Shown here one piece after another: positions 25,406 to 33,670 of a stretch of DNA of 64,000 nt. Origin of the DNA: Streptomyces sp. Tue 6430 (GTDB lineage Bacteria; Actinomycetota; Actinomycetes; Streptomycetales; Streptomycetaceae); the NCBI GenBank assembly GCA_021568835.1, contig JAKGSH010000010.1, positions 2,356,001 through 2,420,000 of the forward strand, written 5' to 3'. The translations under genes were made by a program, and so were the position numbers. Position 1 is the first letter of the stretch, and each line of letters begins with the position of its first letter. Below the pieces are notes generated by a model. The model saw nothing but the letters and a program-made list of their open reading frames with translations, did not search any database and was not told where the DNA came from.

Positions 25406-26128
25406 TCACTTCAGGTGCAGCTGCTGACCCGGGTAGATGAGGTCGGCGTCCTGGACGATGTCCCCGTTCAGCTCGAACAGCTCGGCCCAGCCGCCCTTGA
25501 CGCCCCGCGCCTCGGCTATGGAGCTGAGGGTGTCGCCCGTGACGACCTTGTACTCGCCGTCGCCCTTCTTGACCTTCTTGCCGGTCGGGGTGGTGACGGT
25601 CTTCTGGGACTTGGCGGCCGGGCGCTCGGCGGAGCGGGAGGCGCTCTGCTTCTCGGTGGAGCGGGTGGTGGTCTCCGAGGAGCCACCGGTCGAGGAGCCA
25701 CCGGCGGACGAGCCGTTGGAGGAGCTGCCGGTGGAGGCCGAGCCGCCGTTGTACGCGGCGCCGGACAGGCCCACGCCGCAGACCGGCCAGGCGCCCTTGC
25801 CCTGGCCCGCGAGGACCTTCTCGGCGATCTGGATCTGCTGGGACTTCGAGGCCTTGTCGGCGGTGGAGGCGTACTGCGTGCCGCCGTACGCGGCCCAGGT
25901 GGAGGCGGAGAACTGCAGGCCGCCGTAGTAGCCGTTGCCGGTGTTGATGGACCAGTTGCCGCCGGCCTCGCACTGGGCGACCGCGTCCCACTCGGAGGCG
26001 GAGGCGGCGGAGGCGTTGCCGGCCGCCATCAGCGGGGCGGCGATGGCGACACCGGTGACGCCGGCGAGCGCGGCGGCGCGGGTGGCCCTGGACGGACGGC
26101 GGTGCTTGCCCTTGGCGGAAAACAGCAT
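25406..26128 (-). CDS. rpfA: resuscitation-promoting factor RpfA: transglycosylase-like plus LysM
   Basis: Secreted muralytic enzyme that promotes spore germination. The signal peptide runs to ASAAS (about residue 43). The Rpf domain is at about 45-122 with WDAVAQCEAGGNWSI, catalytic Glu 54, and GYYGGLQFSASTWAAYGG. A Ser/Gly/Thr-rich linker (about 130-185) and one C-terminal LysM (YKVVTGDTLSSIAEARGV ... YPGQQLHLK) follow. ATG 26128 follows GGGGATCC. A c-di-AMP riboswitch occupies the leader. It lies in tandem downstream of a second Rpf gene, as rpfC-rpfA in S. coelicolor. Confidence 0.94.
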   Translation of the reverse strand: MLFSAKGKHRRPSRATRAAALAGVTGVAIAAPLMAAGNASAASASEWDAVAQCEAGGNWSINTGNGYYGGLQFSASTWAAYGGTQYASTADKASKSQQIQIAEKVLAGQGKGAWPVCGVGLSGAAYNGGSASTGSSSNGSSAGGSSTGGSSETTTRSTEKQSASRSAERPAAKSQKTVTTPTGKKVKKGDGEYKVVTGDTLSSIAEARGVKGGWAELFELNGDIVQDADLIYPGQQLHLK

Positions 26129-26145
26129 GGTGGATCCCCTCACCG

Positions 26146-26357
26146 ACGCCTGCGAGGTGAGCTGTCGGGTTCGGGCCGTGTGAGTTGCCCGGCCACTCCC
26201 GCCCGGGAGCACTGCTCCCCGGAAGGCGTGGCTTCACCCCGAGCCGTTCCGGTCGACCGACCGGTACGGCACTTACCTTGGGTCCCCCGCTCCTGCCTAC
26301 GGCGCTTGACGCGACGACTGTTCCCGGGCTGCCACTGGCAGGATTCGGCGTTGCGAC
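26146..26357 (-). promoter_or_regulatory. ydaO-type c-di-AMP riboswitch in the rpfA leader
   Basis: Read on the minus strand, the leader has the diagnostic conserved blocks of the ydaO-yuaA riboswitch in order: CGCCGAATCCTG, CAGCCCGGGAA, GGCAGGAGCGGGGGACCCA, GGGGTGAAGCC, GGCCGGGCAACTC, CGAACCCGACAGCTCACCTC and GCAGGCG. It ends 18 bases before the rpfA ATG. An rpfA leader riboswitch of this class has been described in S. coelicolor, where c-di-AMP lowers RpfA. The mechanism here is not determined. Confidence 0.92.
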
Positions 26358-26518
26358 AGCCGGGGCTCGGGTTGCCGAGCGATCACGACCGTAGACATGC
26401 CCTCGGCGGAATTTCAAAGACGATCACGACTTCTGAGACTCATCCCACACTTTCACCAAACCGGACATTCGGCGCGAAGCGTGACGTGAACTCCCGCTGT
26501 TTTTCCCGTTTTTCCGCC
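26358..26518 (-). other. rpfA promoter region
   Basis: Intergenic between the two rpf genes; relatively AT-rich, with two tandem GGGAAAAAC units near 26495-26515. It must hold the transcription start of the riboswitch leader. No boxes were assigned. Confidence 0.35.
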
Positions 26519-27568
26519 CTATTCGACCGCTGTGTCGAGCGTCTGACCGGGGGTGATGTCGTTCGGGTCGGCGCCGATGGCGTCCTTGTTCTCGGCGTAG
26601 AGCGCACGCCATCCGCCGTCGAGGTCAAGGGAGTCGGCGATGGAGACGAGGGAGTCGCCGTCGCGCACGACGTAGGTGCCCACCGCGCCGCCGGAGACGC
26701 TCGCGGCGTGCCGGCCCGAGGAGGCGGTGGCGGTGCCGTCCGGCACGACCTCCTCGGCGGAGGTGCCGCGGTGGCGGCCGGAGACGAGGGAGCCGGTGTC
26801 GACGAGGCTCCAAGAGCCCGCCTCCTGGACCGACTTGTCCGAGTCGTCCGCTTCGGGGGTGGCCGTGGGCGAGCCGCCGTCCGTCTGCGCGGCGCCCGCG
26901 TCCGCGCCCGCCGGCACATCGGACTCCGGGGAGTCGTCCGGCTTGCCGGAGGAAGGGGAAGAAGGGGAGGAAGCGGACGAGGAGGTCTCGTCCGGGGCGT
27001 CCGGGGAGGATTCGGTCGACGGGGAGGCCGACGCGTCCTTGCCGCCCGAGGACTCCGAGGAGCCCGAGGACCCCGAGGAGCCCGGAGACTTCGAGGAGCC
27101 GGACGATCCCTTGGACAGGTCGGACAAGCCGGACGACGCGGAGGAACCGGACGAGTCGTCCGCCACTCCGGTGTCCAGGTCGCCCCCGCCGTTCTCCTCG
27201 GTGAGTCCGGACGTCAGCCCGCAGGTGCCCCAGGCGCCGACGCCCTGGTCGGCGAGGACCTTCTGCGCGACGGATATCTGCTGGTTGCGGCTGGCCAGGT
27301 CGGGGCGCTCGGCGAAGTCGAGCCCGCCGTAACCCTCCCAGTCCTTCTGACTCAGCGACAGACCGCCGTACTGTCCGGTGCCCTGGTCGGCGCTCCAGGA
27401 GCCGCCGCTCTCGCACTCCGCCACCGCGTCCCACACCGTGCCGTCGGCCGCGCTCGCGCCGGTGGCGCCGAGCAGCGGGATGGCGATCGCGGAGCCGGTC
27501 ACGCCGGCCGCGACGAGGAGGGCCGGGGCCTGGCGGGGGCGCCGGTGTCGACCGTTGCCGGAGAGCAT
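26519..27568 (-). CDS. resuscitation-promoting factor-like protein with long Ser-rich linker and C-terminal LysM-like domain (RpfC-type)
   Basis: 349 residues. The signal peptide ends near ASAAD (about 42). The Rpf domain is at 44-120 with VWDAVAECESGGSW, catalytic Glu 53, and QYGGLSLSQKDW. A very long Ser/Gly/Glu/Asp-rich linker of about 150 residues leads to a LysM-like end (TYVVRDGDSLVSIADSLDL ... ITPGQTLDT). Wall lytic enzyme, secreted. ATG 27568 is used. The upstream leader shows no ydaO blocks, so unlike rpfA it is not obviously c-di-AMP controlled. Confidence 0.9.
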   Translation of the reverse strand: MLSGNGRHRRPRQAPALLVAAGVTGSAIAIPLLGATGASAADGTVWDAVAECESGGSWSADQGTGQYGGLSLSQKDWEGYGGLDFAERPDLASRNQQISVAQKVLADQGVGAWGTCGLTSGLTEENGGGDLDTGVADDSSGSSASSGLSDLSKGSSGSSKSPGSSGSSGSSESSGGKDASASPSTESSPDAPDETSSSASSPSSPSSGKPDDSPESDVPAGADAGAAQTDGGSPTATPEADDSDKSVQEAGSWSLVDTGSLVSGRHRGTSAEEVVPDGTATASSGRHAASVSGGAVGTYVVRDGDSLVSIADSLDLDGGWRALYAENKDAIGADPNDITPGQTLDTAVE

Positions 27569-27750
27569 GCGGGGACCTTTCTCGAGACAGCAGTGCTTGC
27601 GCGGGCCCGTGGAACGAGGGCGCCGTGCTGACAGGTGAACGTATCGGCAGACGATCACTTGTCACAAGTTAATGCCGCGCAGATCACGTGAAGATCACAG
27701 AGTTGAGGAACGGTCACTTCTGCTTCGCCGTCCGGGCACATAACGGATGG

Positions 27751-29049
27751 TCAGCGGACGGCTGCGGGGGGTGCGCCGGAAACGGCGGGGTCGAACCGCA
27801 CGGGCAGGGTGCGCAGTCCGCGCATGATGAGGCCGCCGCGCCACCTCAGGTCGGCCGGATCGGCGTCCAGCCTCAGATCGGGCAGCCGGGTCAGGAGGGT
27901 GGCCAGCGCGGTCTGTCCCTCCAGACGGGCGAGGGGGGCGCCCAGGCAGTAGTGGATGCCGTGGCCGTAGCCCAGGTGCTGATTGTCGCGGCGGGACAGG
28001 TCGAGGACGTCCGGGTCGGCGAACCGCTCCGGGTCCCGGTCGGCGGCCGCCAGCACGACGAGGACGGCGTCGCCGGGGGCGATGTCCTGCCCGCCGACGG
28101 TCAGGGGCTCGGTGGCGAACCTCCAGGTGGCGAGCTCCACCGGGCCGTCGTAGCGCAGGAGTTCCTCCACACCGGTCGCCAGGAGGCCGCTCTCGCCCGC
28201 GGCCAGGGAGTCCTGGAGGCGGGCGCGCTGTCCGGGGTGGGTCAGCAGGGCGTAGGTGCCGTTGCCGATCAGGTTCACGGTCGTCTCGAACCCGGCGAAC
28301 AGCAGGATGAAGGCCATGGCGGCGGCCTCGTTCTCGGTGAGGTGCTCGCCGTGGTCGGAGGCGCGGATCAGACCCGAGATGAGGTCCTCGCCGGGGGCCG
28401 GGTCCGCGGGAAGCTCCAGGCGCTTGCGGTGGATGAGGTCCAGGAGGTAGCCGCGCATCTTCTTCACCGACCGGGCCACACCGCCGCGCGGGCCCCCGCC
28501 GTGCCGGATCATCATGCCCGCCCAGTCCCGGAAGTCGTCCTGGTCCTCGCGGGGGACGCCGAGCAGGTCGCAGATGGCGTGGATGGGGAGCGGGAACGCG
28601 AAGTCGTGGATGAGGTCGGCGGTGCCGCGCTCCGCGAACCGGTCGATGAGCCCGTCCGTCAGCTCCTGCACGCGGGGCGCGAACTCGGCGACCCGGCGGG
28701 GCGTGAACGCCTTGCTGACGAGGCGTCGCAGCCGGGTGTGGTCCGGCGGGTCGATGTTCAGCAGATGCGTCATCAGCTCGGCCTTGCGCTCACCGGGGAT
28801 CCCGGTCCTGCCCCTGGCGTGCGCGGGCTCGTCGTGGTGCGCCGGGTTCTTGCTGAGCCGCTGGTCGGCGAGGGCCTGCTTGGCGTCGGCGTACCGGGTG
28901 ACCAGCCAGGCCTCCACGCCGCTGGGCAGCCGCGTGCGGTGCACGGGCGCGTGCTCGCGGAGCCAGGCGTAGGCGGGATAGGGGTCGGTGGCGAACTCCC
29001 AGGTGAACAGGGCTGGCGCGGACGGCTCGGGTACGGGCTGCTGGGTCAC
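27751..29049 (-). CDS. cytochrome P450, CYP107-like
   Basis: About 432 residues, soluble class I bacterial P450. The I-helix oxygen motif LLFAGFETTVNLIGN, the K-helix ExxR in EELLRYDGP and the heme ligand Cys in LGYGHGIHYCLGAPLAR are seen (Tyr replaces the usual Phe at the start of the last motif). The start is uncertain: GTG 29049 (TQQPVPEPSAP) has only an overlapping GGGGA; upstream in-frame codons reach 29166. No ferredoxin gene is adjacent. The substrate is unknown. From memory this position in S. coelicolor holds a CYP107U1-type enzyme. Confidence 0.9.
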   Translation of the reverse strand: MTQQPVPEPSAPALFTWEFATDPYPAYAWLREHAPVHRTRLPSGVEAWLVTRYADAKQALADQRLSKNPAHHDEPAHARGRTGIPGERKAELMTHLLNIDPPDHTRLRRLVSKAFTPRRVAEFAPRVQELTDGLIDRFAERGTADLIHDFAFPLPIHAICDLLGVPREDQDDFRDWAGMMIRHGGGPRGGVARSVKKMRGYLLDLIHRKRLELPADPAPGEDLISGLIRASDHGEHLTENEAAAMAFILLFAGFETTVNLIGNGTYALLTHPGQRARLQDSLAAGESGLLATGVEELLRYDGPVELATWRFATEPLTVGGQDIAPGDAVLVVLAAADRDPERFADPDVLDLSRRDNQHLGYGHGIHYCLGAPLARLEGQTALATLLTRLPDLRLDADPADLRWRGGLIMRGLRTLPVRFDPAVSGAPPAAVR

Positions 29050-29358
29050 TCCCCGACGGTAACCGGGACCGGGCCGCCGACCGCGCGCGGCCCGAGGCGG
29101 CCCGAGGTGACCTGGAGGCGGCCTGAGGTGACCTGACGCCGTCACGGCTCGCGGCGGGCGGGTCACGGGGCGGGCGGGACACCGGAGCGCGGGGCCGGCA
29201 GGGCCGGGCCGCCGGTTCCGGCAGTACCGCCGACCGGACCGGCAGGGACCAGCGGGACCGGCGGGTCTCGTCAGGGCCGCCTCCCTCGTGCGGCCCGGCC
29301 CTGCTCGGCGTTCTTGCGAGCCCGGGGGCCGGACGCGGCCCCCGCGCGAGCCCCTCTC
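29050..29358. other. GC-rich intergenic region between P450 and mazG
   Basis: About 309 bp with short repeated GGACCGGCAGGG-like units around 29215-29265. No gene or clear hairpin was seen. Confidence 0.3.
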
Positions 29359-30342
29359 CTACTCCCCCACTCCCTCGGCCGCGCGGATCGCGTCCCGGTA
29401 GGTGCGGGCCGCCGCTCGCAGGGCCGCCTCCGGGTCCACGCCCTCCGCCTCCGCGCGAGCCGCCAGGGCGAGCAGTTCGTAGCCGATGCCCTCCGCCGCC
29501 GGGAGCGGCACCTCCAGGTGCGCCGAGCGGACCCGCGACGCGAGCTTCGCCGCCAGGGCCAGGCCCGGCTGGTGGAGGGGGATGCCGTCGGTGACCGACT
29601 CGCGGCGCTTCTCGACCGCCTTCGTGCGCAGCCAGTGCTCCTTGACCTCCTCGGGGGTGGTCGCGGTGGCGTCGCCGAAGACGTGCGGGTGGCGGTGGAC
29701 GAGCTTGGTGACGATCGTGCCCGCGACGTCGTCGACGGAGAACGGTGCCTCCTCGTCCTCCTCGGCGATGCGGGCGTGGAAGACCACCTGGAGGAGGACG
29801 TCGCCCAGTTCCTCGCGCAGTTCGTCGCGGTCGCCGTCCTCGATGGCCTCGACGAGTTCGTACGCCTCCTCGATGCCGTACTTCGCGAGGCCCCGGTGGG
29901 TCTGCCGGGAGGACCAGGGGCACTCGGCGCGGATGCGGTCCATGACCTGCACGAGGTCGAGGAGGCGGGCGCCGGGGAGGTCGTAGGAGGCGGGGAGCAG
30001 CTCCAGGTCGGGCATGGTCACGCGGCCGGAGCCGGCCAGGCGGGCCAGGCCGTCGGTCAGGGCGGGCTCCCCCTCGCCGGTCGCCACCACGACGACCGTG
30101 CGGCCGCCGGCGCAGGCCGCGAGGAGATCCTCGGCGGTGGGGGCGGTCTCCGCCACCGCTATGCCGGCCTCGCGCAGGTACGGCAGCTGGGGGTGGGTGC
30201 CGTCCGCGCACATCACCTGGTCGGCCTCGCGCAGCGCCTGCCAGGCGGGCCAGGACAGCAGGCCGGGGGCGACCCGGTGGCTGGTGGTGAGCAGGACGAC
30301 ACGGCCGGGGGTGGGGGCGCCTTCGGGACTCGTTGCGTTCAC
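29359..30342 (-). CDS. mazG: nucleoside triphosphate pyrophosphohydrolase
   Basis: House-cleaning enzyme that hydrolyses (d)NTPs to monophosphates. The MazG fold is clear in the C-terminal part: CPWSSRQTHRGLAKYGIEEA, the metal site EEAYELVEAIED and ELREELGDVLLQVVFHA (EExxE with distal E/D), and HRHPHVFGDA. The N-terminal 110 residues (VVLLTTSHRVAPGLLSWPAW) look like a degenerate tetrapyrrole-methylase-type domain, as in many actinobacterial MazG proteins. GTG 30342 lies directly beside GGAGG, so a slightly later start is possible. Confidence 0.9.
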   Translation of the reverse strand: MNATSPEGAPTPGRVVLLTTSHRVAPGLLSWPAWQALREADQVMCADGTHPQLPYLREAGIAVAETAPTAEDLLAACAGGRTVVVVATGEGEPALTDGLARLAGSGRVTMPDLELLPASYDLPGARLLDLVQVMDRIRAECPWSSRQTHRGLAKYGIEEAYELVEAIEDGDRDELREELGDVLLQVVFHARIAEEDEEAPFSVDDVAGTIVTKLVHRHPHVFGDATATTPEEVKEHWLRTKAVEKRRESVTDGIPLHQPGLALAAKLASRVRSAHLEVPLPAAEGIGYELLALAARAEAEGVDPEAALRAAARTYRDAIRAAEGVGE

Positions 30343-30420
30343 CCTCCGAACGTAACCCAACCCGCCGACGGCCCCCGGCCGCGCCGGACGGTCGGACCGT
30401 CGCGGACGGGCTGTCGCGGA

Positions 30421-30463
30421 CAGGCCGTCTGCCGTCAGGCCGTCTGCCGTCAGGCCGTCTGCG
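30421..30463. repeat. 15-bp tandem repeat, about three copies
   Basis: CAGGCCGTCTGCCGT is repeated at 15-bp spacing; the last copy overlaps the stop and final codons of the SurA-like gene (QTA-stop). Confidence 0.8.
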
Positions 30464-31100
30464 GGGGCTGGGGCGTCGTCGTCACGTCGCGGACCCAGGG
30501 GGTCTTCGCGTCGACGCGGCTGACCTTCTGCACGTCCCAGTCGCCGTAGCGCGGGTTGAGGTCGATGTCGAGTTCCTTCGACGCCTTCGACAGGGCGTTC
30601 CAGAACTCGGGCCGGCTGGTGTCGGTGCCGAGCCGCGTGGCGAGTTTCTGGGCCTCCAGCTGGAGGCGGAGGTTCTCGTCGAGGCGCTGCGGCGGGATGC
30701 CGTACTGCTGGAGCCAGGTGGCCTCCAGGCCCTTGGCGCCGCCCGCCTGCTGTTCCAGACCGGCCCGCATCGCCTGGACCTCCTTGCGGCTGACGGTGAC
30801 GCCCGCGTCCTCGGCGGCGCGGTGCAGCACCTGGTCGAGGACCATGCCGTGCAGGGTGTCGCGGGCGAGGGTGCCGGTGCGGGCGACGGCCTGGGCGTAC
30901 TGGGTCTCGTCGGGGACGGCGGCACGCTGCGCCTCGCGCACCTCGTTCACCCGGCTCTCCAGCTGCGAGACGGTGATCCGCCGGCCGTCGACGACGGCCG
31001 CCGCTCCGGGATGGGCCTCGTTCCCGCAGGCCGTGAGGAGCGGGCCCGCCGCGACGATCGCGGCGGACAGCAGGAGCGCGGTGCGACGACGGCGGTGCAA
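30450..31100 (-). CDS. SurA N-terminal domain lipoprotein
   Basis: About 216 residues. A signal peptide with lipobox LLTACGN (Cys about 25) predicts a membrane-attached lipoprotein. The helical chaperone part of the SurA/PrsA type follows (VDGRRITVSQLESRVNEVR, VLDQVLHRAAEDAGVTVS). There is no parvulin isomerase domain. The start is TTG 31100, with GGGAGG five bases upstream; no ATG/GTG fits as well. It may assist folding of exported proteins. The last codons coincide with a 15-bp tandem repeat. Confidence 0.88.
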   Translation of the reverse strand: MHRRRRTALLLSAAIVAAGPLLTACGNEAHPGAAAVVDGRRITVSQLESRVNEVREAQRAAVPDETQYAQAVARTGTLARDTLHGMVLDQVLHRAAEDAGVTVSRKEVQAMRAGLEQQAGGAKGLEATWLQQYGIPPQRLDENLRLQLEAQKLATRLGTDTSRPEFWNALSKASKELDIDLNPRYGDWDVQKVSRVDAKTPWVRDVTTTPQPPQTA

Positions 31101-31242
31101 GGAAGCCTCCCGAGGAGATTGTGCGGCGGTGCACAAAGTCTTGCGGTGATCGATGGTAGGCAGTGGGACGGCTGGGGCCAACCCATTGGACCAACGATTC
31201 ACCGGGACTTCGGGCACCGCCGCGCCCGCACCCGTGCGGGGG

Positions 31243-32073
31243 TCAGCCCACGAGGGCGACCGGGGCGTCCCACGCGTCGCGGTCCACGGTGATCGTGTAA
31301 CCGCCGCGGGTCTCCTTGCTGTTGACCATGTACTGGTGGCCGCGGCTGTGGCCCGTGTACTGCGTCGCTCCCCACGGCCAGTCCGCGGTGGTGGTGTTCT
31401 GCTTGTCCCACAGGGCGTACCAGAGGTTGCCCGGCAGGTCCGTCTTGTTCGTCGCGGTGGCAATGGCCTTGGCGCTGGAGCTGCTGAAGCCGTAGTAGCC
31501 GGCCCGGTAGGTCTTGGCGCGCAGGGTCTTGGTGAAGGAGCGGACGTAGGTGAGCACGGCGTCGTTGCACGCCTTGTTCGTGATGTCGTACGGCTCCATG
31601 TCGAGGTAGACCGGGCTGCCGGCCTTCATGCCGAGCGCGGCGGCCTTGGCGACGGCGTCCGCGGCGTCGGTGGCGCCGAGGGAGGCGGCGGTGGCGGCGC
31701 TGATCTTCTCGGGGCTGGTGCCGGTCTGGCAGGGCGGCTGGGCGCCGACGTAGAGCGGGATGAGCTTCCAGCCGGCCGCGTTGACCGACTTCACCCAGGA
31801 CGCGGTGAGGTTGGCCTGGGTGCAGCCGCGGTTCTTGCCGCCGATGTAGACGGCGGCGGCACCGTAGAACCCGTCGCTCTTCCAGGCCTTCATCGCGGAC
31901 AGCGAGGGCGCGGTGCAGGTGTCGAAGGCACGGCCGGTGTAGGTCTTCTGGGCGGGCCAGGTGGTGGCCGCCATGGAGGTCTGCGCGGCGATCCCGGCCC
32001 CGGCGAGGACGGCGGCGCCCGCCACCCCCCACGTGATGTACCTGCGTCTTCTGGACTGCCGGTGCTCGGCCAT
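31243..32073 (-). CDS. secreted DUF1906 glycoside-hydrolase-like protein
   Basis: 276 residues. A basic N-terminus and hydrophobic helix ending near AAQTSMAA give a secretion signal (the RRRR just before the helix is twin-arginine-like). The mature part matches the DUF1906/Rv2525c-like (beta/alpha)8 glycoside-hydrolase-like domain: GFYGAAAVYIGGKNRGCTQ, LIPLYVGAQPPC, SPVYLDMEPYD with acidic residues at the barrel end, and GNLWYALWD. A role in cell-wall sugar cleavage is inferred for the family, not shown. ATG 32073 follows GTGGGG. Monocistronic. Confidence 0.88.
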   Translation of the reverse strand: MAEHRQSRRRRYITWGVAGAAVLAGAGIAAQTSMAATTWPAQKTYTGRAFDTCTAPSLSAMKAWKSDGFYGAAAVYIGGKNRGCTQANLTASWVKSVNAAGWKLIPLYVGAQPPCQTGTSPEKISAATAASLGATDAADAVAKAAALGMKAGSPVYLDMEPYDITNKACNDAVLTYVRSFTKTLRAKTYRAGYYGFSSSSAKAIATATNKTDLPGNLWYALWDKQNTTTADWPWGATQYTGHSRGHQYMVNSKETRGGYTITVDRDAWDAPVALVG

Positions 32074-32300
32074 CCCCACCCCATCGTCTCGTCCGCGCGC
32101 GTACGGCCCGGTCGTGGCGTACGCGTGTGCGCAGGTGTGTGCCCCCTGAATCGAACGCACCGTATCCCGCGGCTCCCCCGTGATCGGGAAACACCGGGCC
32201 CTCGCAGCGGCAAGATTCGCTCATGTCACGGTAAAGACAGGGAGGTCCGGGCGGGCCCCTTCGTGGCCTAATCTTGCTCCCTGGCTACCAGGGGGGCGAC

Positions 32301-32693
32301 ATGACGACAGTGATGACGGATGCGGACAAGCGGCTCGAGGCGGGCTGGCTCCAGCGGATCGCCTGGGTGGCGCTGGCGTGGCTGTCCTTCGGCCTGCTGG
32401 CGTGGGTGCCGTTCCTGTACGTGGCGCTCCGCCGCGGGCGGTCCTCGGACTGGGTCGCCTTCGGCGCGTACGCGCTGTACGAGTGCGTGACCGTGCCGTG
32501 GATGGCGACGGACGACAGCTCCGACGGGGACGGGTTCATGGGTCTCGCCATCATCGTGACGCTGGTGACGGCGGCCTGCATGCTGCTGTTCGCCATGTTC
32601 GACAAGCGGGTCCCGACGATGCCGGCGATGGCGTACGGCGCTCCGGGGCCGCAGGGGCACCCCTACCAGCAGGGGTACCCGTACGGGCGGTAG
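32301..32693 (+). CDS. small integral membrane protein, conserved in Streptomyces
   Basis: About 130 residues from ATG 32301 with GGGGGGCGAC just upstream. Predicted helices are at about 20-45 (AWVALAWLSFGLLAWVPFLY), 58-68 and 82-104, followed by a Pro/Gly/Gln/Tyr-rich cytoplasmic tail (GPQGHPYQQGYPYGR). No known catalytic domain. Divergent from the DUF1906 gene. Confidence 0.8.
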   Translation: MTTVMTDADKRLEAGWLQRIAWVALAWLSFGLLAWVPFLYVALRRGRSSDWVAFGAYALYECVTVPWMATDDSSDGDGFMGLAIIVTLVTAACMLLFAMFDKRVPTMPAMAYGAPGPQGHPYQQGYPYGR

Positions 32694-32762
32694 TCCCGGT
32701 ACGGGGCCCGGCGGCACCGGCTGCCTCGGCGGCGGCCGGTTCGGCGGCGTCGGGCGACGCGC

Positions 32763-33482
32763 TCAGCCGGCGTGGAAACGTTCCGGCGCCTTGGTCGGGT
32801 TGCCGCCCGTGGGGAGTTTCTGGTCCGGGCAGCCGGAGAGGACCTTCTTCATGGCGGCCTGCTCGGCGGCGGTGACCCACAGTTCGTACTTCTTCTTCAC
32901 CGCGACCTGCGCCGCCACGTACGGGCACCGGTAGGCCTTGTTGGGCGGCAGCCAGGTCGCCGTGTCGCCGTCCCCCTTGGAACGGTTGGTGCTCGCGTCC
33001 ACGGCCAGCAGGTTGAGGGGGTCGTTGGCGAGGGCGATGCGTTTGCTCGCGTCCCAGTACTTGGCGCCCTTCTGCCAGGCGTCGGACAGGGCGACGACGT
33101 GGTCGATGTCGACCTTGCTGCTGCCGCGCCGGTAGGTGACGCCCTTGCCGGAGTACGGGTCCGACTCCAGCACGCCGTAGGACACCTTGCAGGTGCCGCC
33201 GGTGAACCGGACGTCCTCCAGGTCCCGTTTGAGGATGTCGTCGCGGGTCCCGCAGTCGTTGGAGTCGGTGTCGGCCCAGGCGCGGCCGAACTTGTCCCGG
33301 TCGTAACCGGTGCGCGGCGCCCGCCCCTTCACGGTGAGCGACTCGGCGGCCGCCAGGGCGGCTCCCCCGCCCCCCGTGCGTCCGGACCCGGTGGTGCCGG
33401 TGCCGGGGACCTGGTCGGTGCAGCCGCTCATGACGCACACCAGTACCACGGCCGTCGCCGCTCCACCGCTCAGACGCCGCAC
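32763..33482 (-). CDS. secreted HNH/DUF1524-type nuclease lipoprotein
   Basis: About 239 residues from GTG 33482, with GGGGAGGG upstream. A lipoprotein signal with VMSGCTDQ is present. The DUF1524 (GmrSD C-terminal type) HNH fold is seen in KVDIDHVVALSDAWQKGA, NDPLNLLAVDASTNRSKGD and WLPPNKAYRCPYV, with His-Asn-His/Asn arrangement. It probably cuts DNA outside the cell (nutritional or competitive). Such secreted nucleases are common in Streptomyces. Confidence 0.88.
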   Translation of the reverse strand: MRRLSGGAATAVVLVCVMSGCTDQVPGTGTTGSGRTGGGGAALAAAESLTVKGRAPRTGYDRDKFGRAWADTDSNDCGTRDDILKRDLEDVRFTGGTCKVSYGVLESDPYSGKGVTYRRGSSKVDIDHVVALSDAWQKGAKYWDASKRIALANDPLNLLAVDASTNRSKGDGDTATWLPPNKAYRCPYVAAQVAVKKKYELWVTAAEQAAMKKVLSGCPDQKLPTGGNPTKAPERFHAG

Positions 33483-33573
33483 GCGTCCCTCCCCTGCCGG
33501 ATCGCTGACACCCCGCACAGGGCGTTTTCCCCCGCCGGACTCGCGTACACCGTAGGGCAGGGGCGCACCGGGG

Positions 33574-33653
33574 CGGGCGGGCGGTGTCCGGCGGCGCCCG
33601 GTCGGCGAGCCCCGGCGCCCGCCGACCGCCCGCCGCCGGACACCGTCCGCCCG
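33574..33653 (-). terminator. long GC-rich stem-loop after mfd
   Basis: Left arm GGTGTCCGGCGGCG and GGTCGGCG pair with right arm CGCCGACC and CGCCGCCGGACACC. The structure starts 18 bp beyond the mfd stop. Confidence 0.7.
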
Positions 33654-33670
33654 CCGCCCGGGCGCCGCGC

